Of a stretch of 59,390 nucleotides of DNA, positions 33,163 through 42,867 are shown piece after piece. A program made the position numbers and the translations under genes. Every line of letters starts with the position of its first letter. The stretch's first letter is position 1. This DNA comes from Candidatus Poribacteria bacterium (GTDB lineage Bacteria; Poribacteria; WGA-4E; WGA-3G), in NCBI GenBank assembly GCA_026710795.1, contig JAPOQK010000022.1:1-59390 (forward strand), written 5' to 3'. The notes below the pieces were generated by a model, which saw nothing but the letters and a program-made list of their open reading frames with translations, was not told the DNA's origin and did no database searches.

Positions 33163-34884
33163 ATGAAGAAATTAAGTATTATATCAATCATTTTTATTTT
33201 TTTAGTCATACATACATCTATAATCAAAGCCGACAACCACACTGTCAATGCAGATCTAAACGGTGATGGGGTTGTGAATATTCAAGATTTAGTTTTAGTT
33301 GCTATGCATATTGGTGAAACTCCTGATGCAACATTATCACCAAATCCAGATGTCAACAATGACGGTGTTATAAATATATTAGACCTTGTTCTTGTCGCAA
33401 CAAAGTTCACTACATTAGAAGAAACAATAACTGCCAATACACTCGTATTTGGTCGTGGTGGTGATTCTGTCACACTTGACCCATCAAAGATGCTTGATGG
33501 GGAATCAGCGAAAGTGTGTGATATGATTTACGATACACTTGTCCAATATCGAGGTGCAACAACAGATATTGAACCTGCTTTAGCGGTAACTTGGCAAAGT
33601 TCTGCAGATGGACTGATATGGACATTTCACTTACGAAGAGACATTCAATTTCACGATAGCACACCGTTCAATGCCGAAGCAGTTGTCTTTTCACTCAGTC
33701 GTCCAAATGCATTAGCACGTAGTTTTTATGATGAATTTATCAGTCAAATTACAGCGTTAGATGTGTATACCGTTCAGATTGAACTCAAAACACCGTATGC
33801 ACCTTTTCTCAGTACAATGGCTTCATCTGAAAATGCTATTGTAAGTCCGACAGCAGTTGCACACTTTGGTGAGAATTTTGGTAACAATCCAGTAGGAACA
33901 GGTCCTTTCAAGTTTGTCCAATGGGATAGGAACGATCAAATCGTTCTCAGAGCAAATGACAAACATTGGTCAGGAAAACCACCGATAGATAAACTCGTTT
34001 TCCGATCTATTCCTGATAATTCCGAACGGTTTATGGAACTCCAAAACGGTAACCTCCACGCAATGGAATTCCCAAACCCTGAGGATTTGTCAATGATTCG
34101 CGGGGATGCAAACCTTGAACTCTTAATGCAACCGAGTCTGAATGTCGGTTATCTGGCAATGAATATGGAAAAACCCCCCTTTGATAATCTGAAGGTACGT
34201 CTTGCCATTAACCACGCTATCAATAAAGCCGAGATTATTGAACGTCTGTATCAAGGTACAGGTATCCCTGCGAAAGGTCCCATACCTCCGACATTATGGA
34301 GTTATGATGATTCTATTGAAGATTACGCCTACGATCCAGATCTCGCAAAACAACTGTTAACTGAGGCAGGATTTCCCGATGGATTTGAAACCACACTCTG
34401 GGCATTACCTGTCCCACGTCCTTATATTCCTAATGGACAGGCATTTGCCGAGGAATTGCAATCTGATTTACAGAACGTTGGAATAAATGCAAACATTATC
34501 TCTTATGATTGGCGTACATATCTTGAAAAAACTGAAATCGGTGAGCACGATATGGCTATGCTTGGCTGGATCGCTGGTGGTGATCCAGACAGTTTCCTTT
34601 ACTACCTATTGAGCAAAACAACCGCAGAGAAACCTGCTCTTAATATAGCTTTTTATAAGAGTGATGAGATGCAAGATGTGTTGGAACGTGCAAGGATGAG
34701 CACAGATAGAGATGAACGTATTGAACTTTATCAGCAAGCACAAGCAATTTTCCATAGAGATGTGCCATGGGTGCCTTTAGCACATGCACAAAGATTGTTG
34801 GTAATTAACAGTAGCGTACAAAATCTCAAACTTGCTCCTGTTGGATGGAAGTATTTACGGAAAGTATCTTTAGAATCTCAGTAA
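33163..34884 (+). CDS. Dockerin-tagged family 5 solute-binding protein
   Basis: A 573-residue protein with signal peptide MKKLSIISIIFIFLVIHT. A type I dockerin-like module follows at about residues 28-80: DLNGDGVVNIQDLVLVA and DVNNDGVINILDLVLVA, two EF-hand-like calcium loops each followed by a helix. The remainder is a family 5 solute-binding protein closely similar to the upstream gene (NPVGTGPFKFVQWDRNDQ, TTLWALPVPRPYIP in both). Dockerins normally plug enzymes into cohesin scaffolds outside the cell, so a dockerin on a binding protein is unusual. It suggests anchoring to a cohesin-bearing partner not encoded here. No permease genes are adjacent. Confidence 0.87.
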   Translation: MKKLSIISIIFIFLVIHTSIIKADNHTVNADLNGDGVVNIQDLVLVAMHIGETPDATLSPNPDVNNDGVINILDLVLVATKFTTLEETITANTLVFGRGGDSVTLDPSKMLDGESAKVCDMIYDTLVQYRGATTDIEPALAVTWQSSADGLIWTFHLRRDIQFHDSTPFNAEAVVFSLSRPNALARSFYDEFISQITALDVYTVQIELKTPYAPFLSTMASSENAIVSPTAVAHFGENFGNNPVGTGPFKFVQWDRNDQIVLRANDKHWSGKPPIDKLVFRSIPDNSERFMELQNGNLHAMEFPNPEDLSMIRGDANLELLMQPSLNVGYLAMNMEKPPFDNLKVRLAINHAINKAEIIERLYQGTGIPAKGPIPPTLWSYDDSIEDYAYDPDLAKQLLTEAGFPDGFETTLWALPVPRPYIPNGQAFAEELQSDLQNVGINANIISYDWRTYLEKTEIGEHDMAMLGWIAGGDPDSFLYYLLSKTTAEKPALNIAFYKSDEMQDVLERARMSTDRDERIELYQQAQAIFHRDVPWVPLAHAQRLLVINSSVQNLKLAPVGWKYLRKVSLESQ

Positions 34885-34905
34885 GTGGATTGTAATTAAT
34901 CCACT
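34884..34905 (+). terminator. Hairpin after the solute-binding protein pair
   Basis: AGTGGATT (34884-34891) pairs with AATCCACT (34898-34905), starting in the stop codon of the dockerin gene, with only a weak T-rich stretch beyond. It may be a modest terminator, or a processing hairpin ahead of the dehydrogenase gene. Confidence 0.45.
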
Positions 34906-34930
34906 CAATACTTTTATATTTGGAATCATA

Positions 34931-35965
34931 ATGCAAGAACACCATTTTCGCATAGGGATTACCCGTGACTTCCTGAAACCTGACGGAAGTTCTGATTTAG
35001 ATAACATTGCTGGTACACTGTTTGATAAAGCAAAATTGTATTGGGAATACATTCCTGAACATTCATCAGCACTCACTGCTACTGAGATAGTAGATTACGA
35101 TGCCCTTTTGGTATTGGGAGCAGGAATCAATGCAGATACATTCTCTGATAACAACAGATTAGCAATTATCGCACGGTTCGGTGTGGGATATGATAAAGTA
35201 GATGTACAAGCATGCACAGATAACGGGGTCCTACTGACAATTGCTCCAGACGGTGTACGTAGACCTGTTGCCACATCCATTCTTACTTTCGTACTATCCT
35301 TGAGCCATCAATTGCTGATTAAAGACAGACTTATCCGTACTGGTAAATGGGAAGATACAAAAGACTATATGGGTATGGGTTTAGTTGGAAAGACGCTTGG
35401 TCTTGTCGGAATGGGAAATATAGGCAAAGAAACATTTAAGCTTGCAAAACCCTTCGGTATGCACCATATAACCTATGATCCCTATGTTAAACCAACCGAT
35501 GCTGCAGAGGTTGATGCTGAAATAGTTGACTTAGATACCTTGATGCGAACTGCCGATTTTGTCTGTGTTTGTTGTCCATTGAGTGAGGAAACAAGAGGTA
35601 TCATTGATGAAAGGTGTATCAGTCTTATGAAACCAACCGCATATTTGATAAACACTGCACGCGGACCTATTGTCAACCAAAAGGCACTCACCCAGGCACT
35701 TCAAAACAGACAAATTCAGGGAGCAGGACTTGATGTATTTGAAAAGGAACCAATTGATGATGACGATCCATTATTAAGTTTGGACAATGTTATTCTCACA
35801 CCGCATAGTATCTGCTGGACTGATGAGTGTTTTGAAGGTAACGGAAGGAGTGCTTGTGAAAGTATCATCAATGTTGCTTCTGGTAAATTACCAAAATGGA
35901 TTGTGAACAGAGATGTAATAAACAGTCCAAAACTTAAGAAAAAGTTAACTGAATTGACAGCGTAG
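34931..35965 (+). CDS. D-isomer-specific 2-hydroxyacid dehydrogenase
   Basis: A 344-residue NAD-dependent dehydrogenase of the phosphoglycerate dehydrogenase family. The NAD-binding Rossmann motif is LVGMGNIGKETFKLAKPFG near residue 160. The catalytic trio is visible: Arg in NTARGPIVNQKAL, Glu in FEKEPIDDDDP and His in LTPHSICWTDE. The N-terminal substrate domain includes GVGYDKVDVQACTDNGV. The C-terminus lacks the ACT domains of SerA, so it could reduce glyoxylate, hydroxypyruvate or another 2-keto acid. It may be read through from the binding protein genes. Confidence 0.88.
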   Translation: MQEHHFRIGITRDFLKPDGSSDLDNIAGTLFDKAKLYWEYIPEHSSALTATEIVDYDALLVLGAGINADTFSDNNRLAIIARFGVGYDKVDVQACTDNGVLLTIAPDGVRRPVATSILTFVLSLSHQLLIKDRLIRTGKWEDTKDYMGMGLVGKTLGLVGMGNIGKETFKLAKPFGMHHITYDPYVKPTDAAEVDAEIVDLDTLMRTADFVCVCCPLSEETRGIIDERCISLMKPTAYLINTARGPIVNQKALTQALQNRQIQGAGLDVFEKEPIDDDDPLLSLDNVILTPHSICWTDECFEGNGRSACESIINVASGKLPKWIVNRDVINSPKLKKKLTELTA

Positions 35966-36109
35966 TAAAGAAGGTGGGTTGCACCTAATTCTCAATGTTC
36001 CATATTTCACATCCACTACTTTTTGGGATGAATAATTTGAAGACGATTTCACAAAGATACTAAATTATTAATCAGATTCTATAATCGAAGAAATCATAGA
36101 TACAAAATA

Positions 36110-36140
36110 CGGTAAGTGCACTTAAAATATCCACTTACCG
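36110..36140 (-). terminator. Hairpin between convergent genes
   Basis: CGGTAAGTG (36110-36118) pairs with CACTTACCG (36132-36140), a perfect 9-bp stem. The minus-strand side continues with TATTTTG, so it most likely ends the lipoprotein transcript and may also act on the plus-strand transcript. Confidence 0.55.
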
Positions 36141-36163
36141 CTGATGTTTGAATCAATACTATA

Positions 36164-36739
36164 TTATTGAGTGCGTAATTCATCCTCAAATTGGAATACA
36201 ACTTCAGGATTGGATAAGTTCTTTATGAGACGTCCATCATATACATGAACAGTACAGGGTTCTTGTGGGACTGCAAAGTCAGGTATAAAATTGGGTCCCT
36301 CCGGTATTAACCTTGGTGAAACATCTCGTTTCTCAGTGATTTCAACAACAACTGCATCAAAAATCCATTTTCCGTTTTCTAAATTTGGTTCAAATATAGA
36401 CACATTACCGGGTGTCTCACTTTTTGGTTGTGGGTCTAATAAAATTTCAACGAGTACACAACCAGCAGCTTTATCATCAACGGAATAAATTAATCTGTAT
36501 ATTTTACCATCCTCTTCTCCAAACGTCCCTTGTCCGACTCGCATTCTGTATTTACCAGGATCAAGTTCTGCTGTTTGTGGGAGGGTGGGAATATCTTCAT
36601 CAGGATCAACTGGTAACTCATCTGTTTGTGCCAAGATTGCTGAAATATTAGTAGGTTTTCGTATTCTATCACAGCCAAGTGTTAGAAAAGATGTGAATGT
36701 TAAGATACAGATAATGGATAGTAAAACCTTATTTATCAT
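36164..36739 (-). CDS. Lipoprotein of unknown function
   Basis: About 191 residues from ATG 36739, which has AGGAG spaced 6 nt upstream; the frame is open to 36763. The N-terminus MINKVLLSIICILTFTSFLTLGC ends in a lipobox (LTLGC), so Cys is the lipidated residue. The mature part has a Pro/Asp-rich linker (PVDPDEDIPTLPQTAELDPG) and then a small beta-rich domain. No known domain is recognised. It is a single gene with the hairpin at 36110-36140 as terminator. Confidence 0.75.
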   Translation of the reverse strand: MINKVLLSIICILTFTSFLTLGCDRIRKPTNISAILAQTDELPVDPDEDIPTLPQTAELDPGKYRMRVGQGTFGEEDGKIYRLIYSVDDKAAGCVLVEILLDPQPKSETPGNVSIFEPNLENGKWIFDAVVVEITEKRDVSPRLIPEGPNFIPDFAVPQEPCTVHVYDGRLIKNLSNPEVVFQFEDELRTQ

Positions 36740-37011
36740 TGAGGACTCCTTATATAATAACAACGAACTTGTATATTTAAATTAATCTCATCATAATGCT
36801 GTTAATCATCATTCTGATTTCTTATGTAGATAGTATCAATATAACACAATCTCATTTATTCAACAATTTACTTTTATCTGATTACTGAGACATTCAACTG
36901 TTGATTAATTTCACATTAATACACTGGCTCCTTACGGATTGAAATAAGTTTTTAGTTGTTGAATAATACTACTGGGTTTTTGGTGTGACATGATAGTACG
37001 CCTAAATAAAA

Positions 37012-37111
37012 GAGGGTGGTGTAAAATTGTTATGAAAAACGCAACAGAAAGCGGATATTTCACAATCCTCCTACAGAAGACGCGGTAGAACGTTATTTAT
37101 GAACCACCCTC
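37012..37111. mobile_element. MITE with GAGGGTGGT inverted ends
   Basis: GAGGGTGGT (37012-37020) is inverted as ACCACCCTC (37103-37111). AAATAAA flanks it on both sides (37004-37010 and 37112-37118), a possible target duplication. The interior motif CGCAACAG followed by a CGGTATATTTCACAATCC-like stretch recurs at about 50137-50170, where GAGGGTGGC marks one end (50108). The extended -10 TGTTATAAT (37121-37129) lies just outside. The rest of 36740-37187 holds no gene. Confidence 0.6.
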
Positions 37112-37120
37112 AAATAAATA

Positions 37121-37129
37121 TGTTATAAT
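37121..37129 (+). promoter_or_regulatory. Extended -10 box upstream of the unknown-function gene
   Basis: TGTTATAAT fits TGnTATAAT. The ATG at 37188 follows after about 50 nt, with GAGGAAATATA before it as the ribosome binding site. No -35 consensus is found at 17 bp, as expected for an extended -10 promoter. Confidence 0.45.
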
Positions 37130-37187
37130 AATAACAGAAAAAATAAAATCAAAGAAGGATCCGTTAAATTAGAATTGAGGAAATATA

Positions 37188-38312
37188 ATGGCGCATGCAT
37201 ATACCCCTGGACTTAAAGTCACTGAGGGAATAACTATAGAGAAAATCCGACGACTCCCGCTTGACGGAGAGGTGCTTGTTGAGGTAGGAACTAAAGTTAA
37301 AGCAGAGGATGTTGTAGCAAAAGCAGATTTACCCGGTAATGTTCAGTTATTGAATGTAGCTAATCTGCTCAGTCTTCCACCTGATGAAATAGAAGAAAAC
37401 ATGCTCAAGAATCCAGGAGACACCGTTTCAAAAGACGAAATAATTGCCTCCACAAAAGGTTTATTTGGACTTTTCAAATCGCAAGCACACTCACCGATTG
37501 ACGGGGTAATTGAATCAATATCAGATGTTACTGGACAAGTAATTCTTCGTGAACCGCCTATTCCTGTTGAAGTGAAGGCATACACAGACGGAACCGTAAC
37601 GGAGACTATACCAAAAGAGGGGGTCAAAGTTGAGACTTATGGCACTTACATCCAAGGTATCTTCGGTGTTGGAGGTGAGACATTGGGAGAATTAGTAGTT
37701 ATCACAGATTCACCGAGAGATGAATTGAAAGCAGAACAAATATTACCGGAACACAAGGACAAGATTCTTGTCTGTGGCTCTCTTGTTACAACAGATGTAA
37801 TTCAGAATGGAATAAAACACGGTGTAAAAGGTATCATTGCTGGTGGCATTGATGACGCGGATTTGAGACAACTACTCGGATATGAACTTGGAGTTGCAAT
37901 AACAGGTTCTGAAGAACTTGGAATTACACTCGTTGTAACTGAAGGCTTCGGTAGTATTGCAATGGCTGAACGCACTTTTGCACTCCTAAAAGCGCGGGAA
38001 GGTATGAAAACTTCCATAAATGGTGCTACACAAATTCGCGCAGGCGTTGTACGTCCTGAGATAGTAATACCTTTCGTTTCAGATGGTGAAGTCCCTGATG
38101 TAAAAGATACTGTAGGGTTATTAGATATTGGAACTCCTGTACGTGTCATTCGTGAACCATTTTTTGGAAAGTTAGGTCGTGTAACTGAGTTACCTATTGA
38201 ACTACAAAAACTGGAAACTGAAGCTGAGGTGCGGGTGTTGCAGGTTGAATTTGAAGATGGAGAAAAAAGTACTTTACCCCGTGCCAACGTTGAAGCAATT
38301 GAAGAAAGATAA
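37188..38312 (+). CDS. Conserved protein with lipoyl/biotinyl-like N-terminus and KOW-like C-terminus
   Basis: A 374-residue soluble protein I do not recognise by name. The N-terminal part has barrel-hybrid (biotinyl/lipoyl-like) segments, for example PLDGEVLVEVGTKVKAEDVV and SPIDGVIESISDVTGQVI near residues 25 and 105. The middle has an alpha/beta region (ILVCGSLVTTDVIQNG, GVKGIIAGGIDDADLRQLL). The C-terminus, VRVIREPFFGKLGRVTELP, looks like a KOW beta-barrel of the NusG/ribosomal-protein type. It carries no signal peptide. The mixture suggests a regulatory or carrier protein, but no function can be claimed. Confidence 0.7.
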   Translation: MAHAYTPGLKVTEGITIEKIRRLPLDGEVLVEVGTKVKAEDVVAKADLPGNVQLLNVANLLSLPPDEIEENMLKNPGDTVSKDEIIASTKGLFGLFKSQAHSPIDGVIESISDVTGQVILREPPIPVEVKAYTDGTVTETIPKEGVKVETYGTYIQGIFGVGGETLGELVVITDSPRDELKAEQILPEHKDKILVCGSLVTTDVIQNGIKHGVKGIIAGGIDDADLRQLLGYELGVAITGSEELGITLVVTEGFGSIAMAERTFALLKAREGMKTSINGATQIRAGVVRPEIVIPFVSDGEVPDVKDTVGLLDIGTPVRVIREPFFGKLGRVTELPIELQKLETEAEVRVLQVEFEDGEKSTLPRANVEAIEER

Positions 38313-38340
38313 ATTAGATATATCAGACTTCCTTAGAATG

Positions 38341-39036
38341 TTAGATTCTTAAAACCACTTTCATCTTATGCACAATCTTTGAATATGTACATAGTCGATC
38401 ATAATATTTCATTACTTGCTTCACATACTGCCTCGTTTCCTTATACCCACTAAAATACCCGTGCGGTGGCACACCAGACTCCCAAACATCGACGTGCAGC
38501 TCCTTCTGCTTCTTTGTGAGCAGACCGAGACTTGTCCTTACATTCTCCCAAATATGTGAATCATCATTAAGTCGGGCAGCAATTGTCTGAGCATCTTTTA
38601 TATGTCCACGTCCACCGTTATAACTTGCCAATGCAATACGGATACGATTACTATGTGAACTCTTTGGATACAGATCGTATAGACTGCGAAGATACCGAGT
38701 CGCACCTTCTATGCTTGTTTCCGGTTCAAACGGGTCATCAACACCCAATTCATTTGCTGTTTCAGGCATTAGCTGCATCAGTCCTTTTGCCCCAGCTGAA
38801 CTTACAGCATATTCGTTAAACCCAGATTCTTGGATAATTAGGGCGGTAATAAGTTTCCAATCTAACTGATGTGTCAATGCATGTTCTTTTATCACGGGAC
38901 GGTATCTAAGTATCTTCGGTGTAACAGCAAGCAAACGAACTCCGTTCCAGTCCCGTACGAATAATATAAAACACACAATCAGAATTGTGCAGATCAGGAT
39001 TCTCAAAAAAGAACGTTTTGTTATCTTTACCATCAA
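38341..39036 (-). CDS. Lytic transglycosylase, SLT family
   Basis: A 231-residue protein with an N-terminal membrane anchor or signal (ILICTILIVCFILFV). It has the SLT catalytic motif ALIIQESGFNEYAVSSAGA, with the catalytic Glu in QESG, followed by KGLMQLMPETANELG and ASYNGGRGHI. It cleaves the glycan strands of peptidoglycan. It is the last gene of the minus-strand run, 15 bp downstream of the Wzi-like gene. Its size and anchor fit a small membrane-bound transglycosylase similar to MltE/MltC. Confidence 0.9.
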   Translation of the reverse strand: MMVKITKRSFLRILICTILIVCFILFVRDWNGVRLLAVTPKILRYRPVIKEHALTHQLDWKLITALIIQESGFNEYAVSSAGAKGLMQLMPETANELGVDDPFEPETSIEGATRYLRSLYDLYPKSSHSNRIRIALASYNGGRGHIKDAQTIAARLNDDSHIWENVRTSLGLLTKKQKELHVDVWESGVPPHGYFSGYKETRQYVKQVMKYYDRLCTYSKIVHKMKVVLRI

Positions 39037-39051
39037 TGATATAAACCACTG

Positions 39052-40692
39052 CTAATTACCCCAAGCATAAGACAATAGCAACACTAAGCGATGTTGCTGC
39101 TTGGATTCACTTTCTTTGTGTTCTAAATTTTGGGTATTTCTCCAGGAATAGTAGATTGATCCTTTCATGGCAGTTAAAGGTCTGTAATTCCATCCAAATC
39201 GAATTTCAGTCAGTGCCTCCACAACTCCAGATGGAAATGGAATGTTCTCAAAATCTTCTCCGTAAAATCGGTCAGTTATATCTGCTTCTCCGTTTCGTTG
39301 ATGACTATAACGACTCTCAATTATTGAGGATGGTGAAGCATGATAGGAGATACGAAAACTGAACATATCTGCGTCAGTGCCGATTGGATGTCCTATCACT
39401 GTACCAAAATGGGTGAACTGGTTATCTGGATCAAGATGGGTATATGTCCATCGATTGACTCGCACATATTCTGTATGAATACCAAGTTTACGTTCAATGA
39501 ATAGTGGGTACCATTCTATTCCAGTAAGCCAAGACGTAGCATGTGGATCATTGGAATCTGATTGATATTGAAAATCATCAGCAAGCCATTCTGCATAGAG
39601 ACGTACACCGTCTATCGGAAGTAATGCTACATCAAAACTAAGCATTATGTTGTCGTCATTTTTGGCATTGTATTGAACCGCATAATATGGAAGAATAGGG
39701 TTGAGATAGTGCCATTTCACCGATTGTGCATCACCACCGTAAAGCACCCATTCCGCAATACCCATTTCAAGCCAATCGCTATATTGATAATCAATTCTAT
39801 GTGCACTGAGGTAACGTTTAGCCAGATAACGTGTCGTGCCATCATCGTTCCATGTAGAATTGAGTTGAGCAGTGAATGCAGATGCCTTGAGTGTGCCTAT
39901 TTTACATGGGATAAGTCCAGTAAGACGTATATGCTCAAATGGGGGTGAGTTGTCCGAGATTCCCACTGATTTATCTGGACTTGCTCCCCAATATATATAA
40001 TCTCTACCTGCTAAGATATTGAATTCTACATCTCCAAATGAAATCAAATTATATTGCAGGTATGCTCTTTTGAAATCAACTACATAGTCCCAATGCCATG
40101 TTTCATATCTTTGTTCCGCGGACTTCAATAGTGGTGGCGATTCAGGTAGAAAATAACTTTGCCCAAAGTCTTGTTGTTGATTGAAATTGGAGACTTCTAA
40201 TTCGGTGTATACATTAAACCGATTACTATTTCCCACAGCATAATGAAATCCACTTTGGAGTGCAGGAGCTATTTTATCATTCACTAAACGTATTTCAGGC
40301 TGTATTCGTATGTATGTCTTTTGTAATGATTGTTTCTGCGTCTCCTTCAAATTTATATCGGTTATTTCACTTTTAAATTCCTGTTGGAGTTTCTCAAGTA
40401 GTTTTCCATCTAATGGTGAGACTGTGACTTCACCAGAATTGATACGGTTTTCTGCCCGACTGATAATTTTCGCAACATCATCGCGTGATAGAGGTAAGGA
40501 ATGTCGGTGAAACCCACCGGTGACACCTGACACCTCAAGCTTGTTTAGAGCTTCAATTATCCATCCGTCAAAATTGAGTGGAATATTTGGTGCAGCAACA
40601 ACTGAAAAGTAGAAAAATAAAACCTGAAGGATAACCGATAAGTGAAGTAAAGTGTTTATCTTGGTCTGTGTGAGGAAAGGGTAGAATTTCAT
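39052..40692 (-). CDS. Wzi-like outer-membrane capsule assembly protein
   Basis: A 546-residue protein with a signal sequence ([21 protein letters not shown]) and a long beta-barrel-like region of alternating polar and hydrophobic strands ending in an aromatic/Asn C-terminus (SYAWGN). [21 protein letters not shown] near residue 230 is the Caps_assemb_Wzi-type motif. Wzi-like proteins bind surface polysaccharide at the outer membrane. The gene's start overlaps the NAD synthetase stop by 4 bp (ATGA), so expression is coupled, although the two functions are unrelated. Confidence 0.75.
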   Translation of the reverse strand: MKFYPFLTQTKINTLLHLSVILQVLFFYFSVVAAPNIPLNFDGWIIEALNKLEVSGVTGGFHRHSLPLSRDDVAKIISRAENRINSGEVTVSPLDGKLLEKLQQEFKSEITDINLKETQKQSLQKTYIRIQPEIRLVNDKIAPALQSGFHYAVGNSNRFNVYTELEVSNFNQQQDFGQSYFLPESPPLLKSAEQRYETWHWDYVVDFKRAYLQYNLISFGDVEFNILAGRDYIYWGASPDKSVGISDNSPPFEHIRLTGLIPCKIGTLKASAFTAQLNSTWNDDGTTRYLAKRYLSAHRIDYQYSDWLEMGIAEWVLYGGDAQSVKWHYLNPILPYYAVQYNAKNDDNIMLSFDVALLPIDGVRLYAEWLADDFQYQSDSNDPHATSWLTGIEWYPLFIERKLGIHTEYVRVNRWTYTHLDPDNQFTHFGTVIGHPIGTDADMFSFRISYHASPSSIIESRYSHQRNGEADITDRFYGEDFENIPFPSGVVEALTEIRFGWNYRPLTAMKGSIYYSWRNTQNLEHKESESKQQHRLVLLLSYAWGN

Positions 40693-42794
40693 TCGCTATC
40701 GAATTCCTCTATCATCTTATCAATTTTCCTAAATTGCCAACTCCAACGTGTGTTGTAAAGGAATTGCCGCAAATCAAAACGGTTGTCATCCGGTGAATAT
40801 GGTTCAGCGTGATATGACGGTGTTAGGGTTGTCATCTTATGTCGATTGATAGCATAGTAACGGAAGAATTGCTTTACCTTATCAGCGACCTCATTGGCAG
40901 ATAGATGGTTCCATTCCTGTACTAATTTTTCAAACATACTTACTGGACCACACCGATGCACTTTTCGTAACTGTCCAAAACGACTGAGTTCGGCATAAGT
41001 CATTCCCATATCTTCTTCGTCAATTTGTGTATATGTATCAGTAATTGGTTCCAGCTCTGCGGTAGGTGGTGCTTCTAAGATTGTAGCAAGACTTGGATAG
41101 TTCAAGTTCTCTTGTGCCCAGTGGAGGAAACTACGGAGATCCGTTTTACTAATACTTCCTATGGGATTAATGTCTGCACTACTACAATCATATTTTGTAA
41201 GATATCCGCGCAATGCTTCGTCCACGTTTCCAGTGCCCAAAACAAGTAACGTGCCACGTCTATTACGAACCCACGGTAATGTTTGGGCAAATAGGTAACT
41301 TATAACCATTCGCAAACGTGCTTGTATGTTTTGTAGTGCCTGATTTTCAACAGTGGTCCCTCCATCGGTTTTGAACTGAGGTGTTTTACCTGTAATACCA
41401 GTAAATAATTTTCTTAATGCCTTAACAAGTGACTCTATGTTGATATCAAGGTGGTAGCTTCCGATTTCGCTCGCAAGCTGCTTTGCTCGTAGTCGGGTTT
41501 CACGAGAACTATTGTCAGTACCCATATAGCATGTGTAAAGGACTTGATTTGCAATATATTGCGCAGCATGTGAGTAATCACTGAAGTCTGTTTTGATTTT
41601 TTGAATATTATCTTTACCAAATAGTCGCTCTGCATCCCTGATGACGTGTTGTTTGTTAGCAAGGATTGCTTTTGCAACAAGTTGGCACATAGAACCGACA
41701 AGAGTCGCAACTGCACCACTATCTGAACCACCGGAAAGTGGCACAAAATATCCGGCAGCATCGGATCGTCTTAGATAATCCCATAACCAACAGGCAGGAC
41801 CCAACGCAATTTCTTCATCGGGAGTATGAATGTTAAGGTTATCCATTGGAACAGTAGCGTCACGTTTTGCACTATCCGCGATCTTATAATCAACCTTTAT
41901 TTGCGGTATATCAATAGTCTGACTTGCCTGTACAGCACCACTCATTCTTGAACCACGATAGGAACGTACATCAGAAAGATCTACTGTGGCAGTGATAACT
42001 TCAACATCGTTTATTGAAAATTGGGATCCTTGTGCGAGTATATCTCCGTTCTGTGCAATCGAAGCACAGCCATCAAAGTATAACCTACCACCATCACACC
42101 CTTGCTGATTAGCATATAGATATACACCACCGCATTTATCGGTAGCATTCCGAATCAATGACAACCGCTTATCAAGTTTGCGTAGTTCGTGATGTGAACC
42201 CGATCCGTTTGTAATAATCTCAACGCCGTTGTATGCAAGGTCAATATGCGGGGAATTCGGTGCAAATAGTTCTTCGCATGTTTCGGATGCTAAAATCGTA
42301 TCTTGTGTGACGATTACAGCACATCCGATAGGGACTGTTGAATTAGTAGTGATGTCTCTGATTTCAGATGGTAAGTGAAATGTTTCAGTTGTCCAACCTT
42401 TTTGCCATGCTACGAACCATCGGGGTTCACGGTAATTTCCTTCAGCAGCTAATACTATTTTTGGACGTATAAGTAGTATCTCTCCGTTGCAGACAAATAC
42501 ACGACAATTGTATCTAACACTTTTATGCATTATTGGCATGCCTATGTCGCACAATATGTCATCGGTATGTCCACCCGTTATGATTCGTGCAAGTGATTCC
42601 CAACTGTGTCGTAAGGTATCCTCTTCAAGGAAATGATCCTCACAAGAATATCCTGTTATTTCAAGCTCAGGACCGAGCCGATAGCGTGCACCTAAAGATT
42701 TCGCTTGTTCAATTGAGTCAATGATTCGCTCACAGTTACCCTCAAAATCAAGTGCCCACTGATTCAGGTTGCAGGTTGCGAGTGTTGCTTTCAT
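40689..42794 (-). CDS. nadE: Glutamine-dependent NAD+ synthetase, eukaryote-type
   Basis: A 701-residue fusion of a nitrilase-type glutaminase domain (Glu/Lys/Cys triad; Lys in [18 protein letters not shown], Cys in [11 protein letters not shown]) and a synthetase domain with the P-loop-like [15 protein letters not shown] near residue 358. The C-terminal signature [18 protein letters not shown] then [20 protein letters not shown] is the pattern of the long yeast/human form, not of the usual shorter bacterial NadE. It makes NAD+ from deamido-NAD, glutamine and ATP in the cytoplasm. It lies 73 bp downstream of the gene at 42868, within the same minus-strand run. Confidence 0.93.
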   Translation of the reverse strand: MKATLATCNLNQWALDFEGNCERIIDSIEQAKSLGARYRLGPELEITGYSCEDHFLEEDTLRHSWESLARIITGGHTDDILCDIGMPIMHKSVRYNCRVFVCNGEILLIRPKIVLAAEGNYREPRWFVAWQKGWTTETFHLPSEIRDITTNSTVPIGCAVIVTQDTILASETCEELFAPNSPHIDLAYNGVEIITNGSGSHHELRKLDKRLSLIRNATDKCGGVYLYANQQGCDGGRLYFDGCASIAQNGDILAQGSQFSINDVEVITATVDLSDVRSYRGSRMSGAVQASQTIDIPQIKVDYKIADSAKRDATVPMDNLNIHTPDEEIALGPACWLWDYLRRSDAAGYFVPLSGGSDSGAVATLVGSMCQLVAKAILANKQHVIRDAERLFGKDNIQKIKTDFSDYSHAAQYIANQVLYTCYMGTDNSSRETRLRAKQLASEIGSYHLDINIESLVKALRKLFTGITGKTPQFKTDGGTTVENQALQNIQARLRMVISYLFAQTLPWVRNRRGTLLVLGTGNVDEALRGYLTKYDCSSADINPIGSISKTDLRSFLHWAQENLNYPSLATILEAPPTAELEPITDTYTQIDEEDMGMTYAELSRFGQLRKVHRCGPVSMFEKLVQEWNHLSANEVADKVKQFFRYYAINRHKMTTLTPSYHAEPYSPDDNRFDLRQFLYNTRWSWQFRKIDKMIEEFDSE

Positions 42795-42867
42795 TTTATG
42801 TAGTAGTCAGCCACCAGCATACAGTACAGAAGATAGTACTAAAGTAACAGTTGACAACTGATGACAA

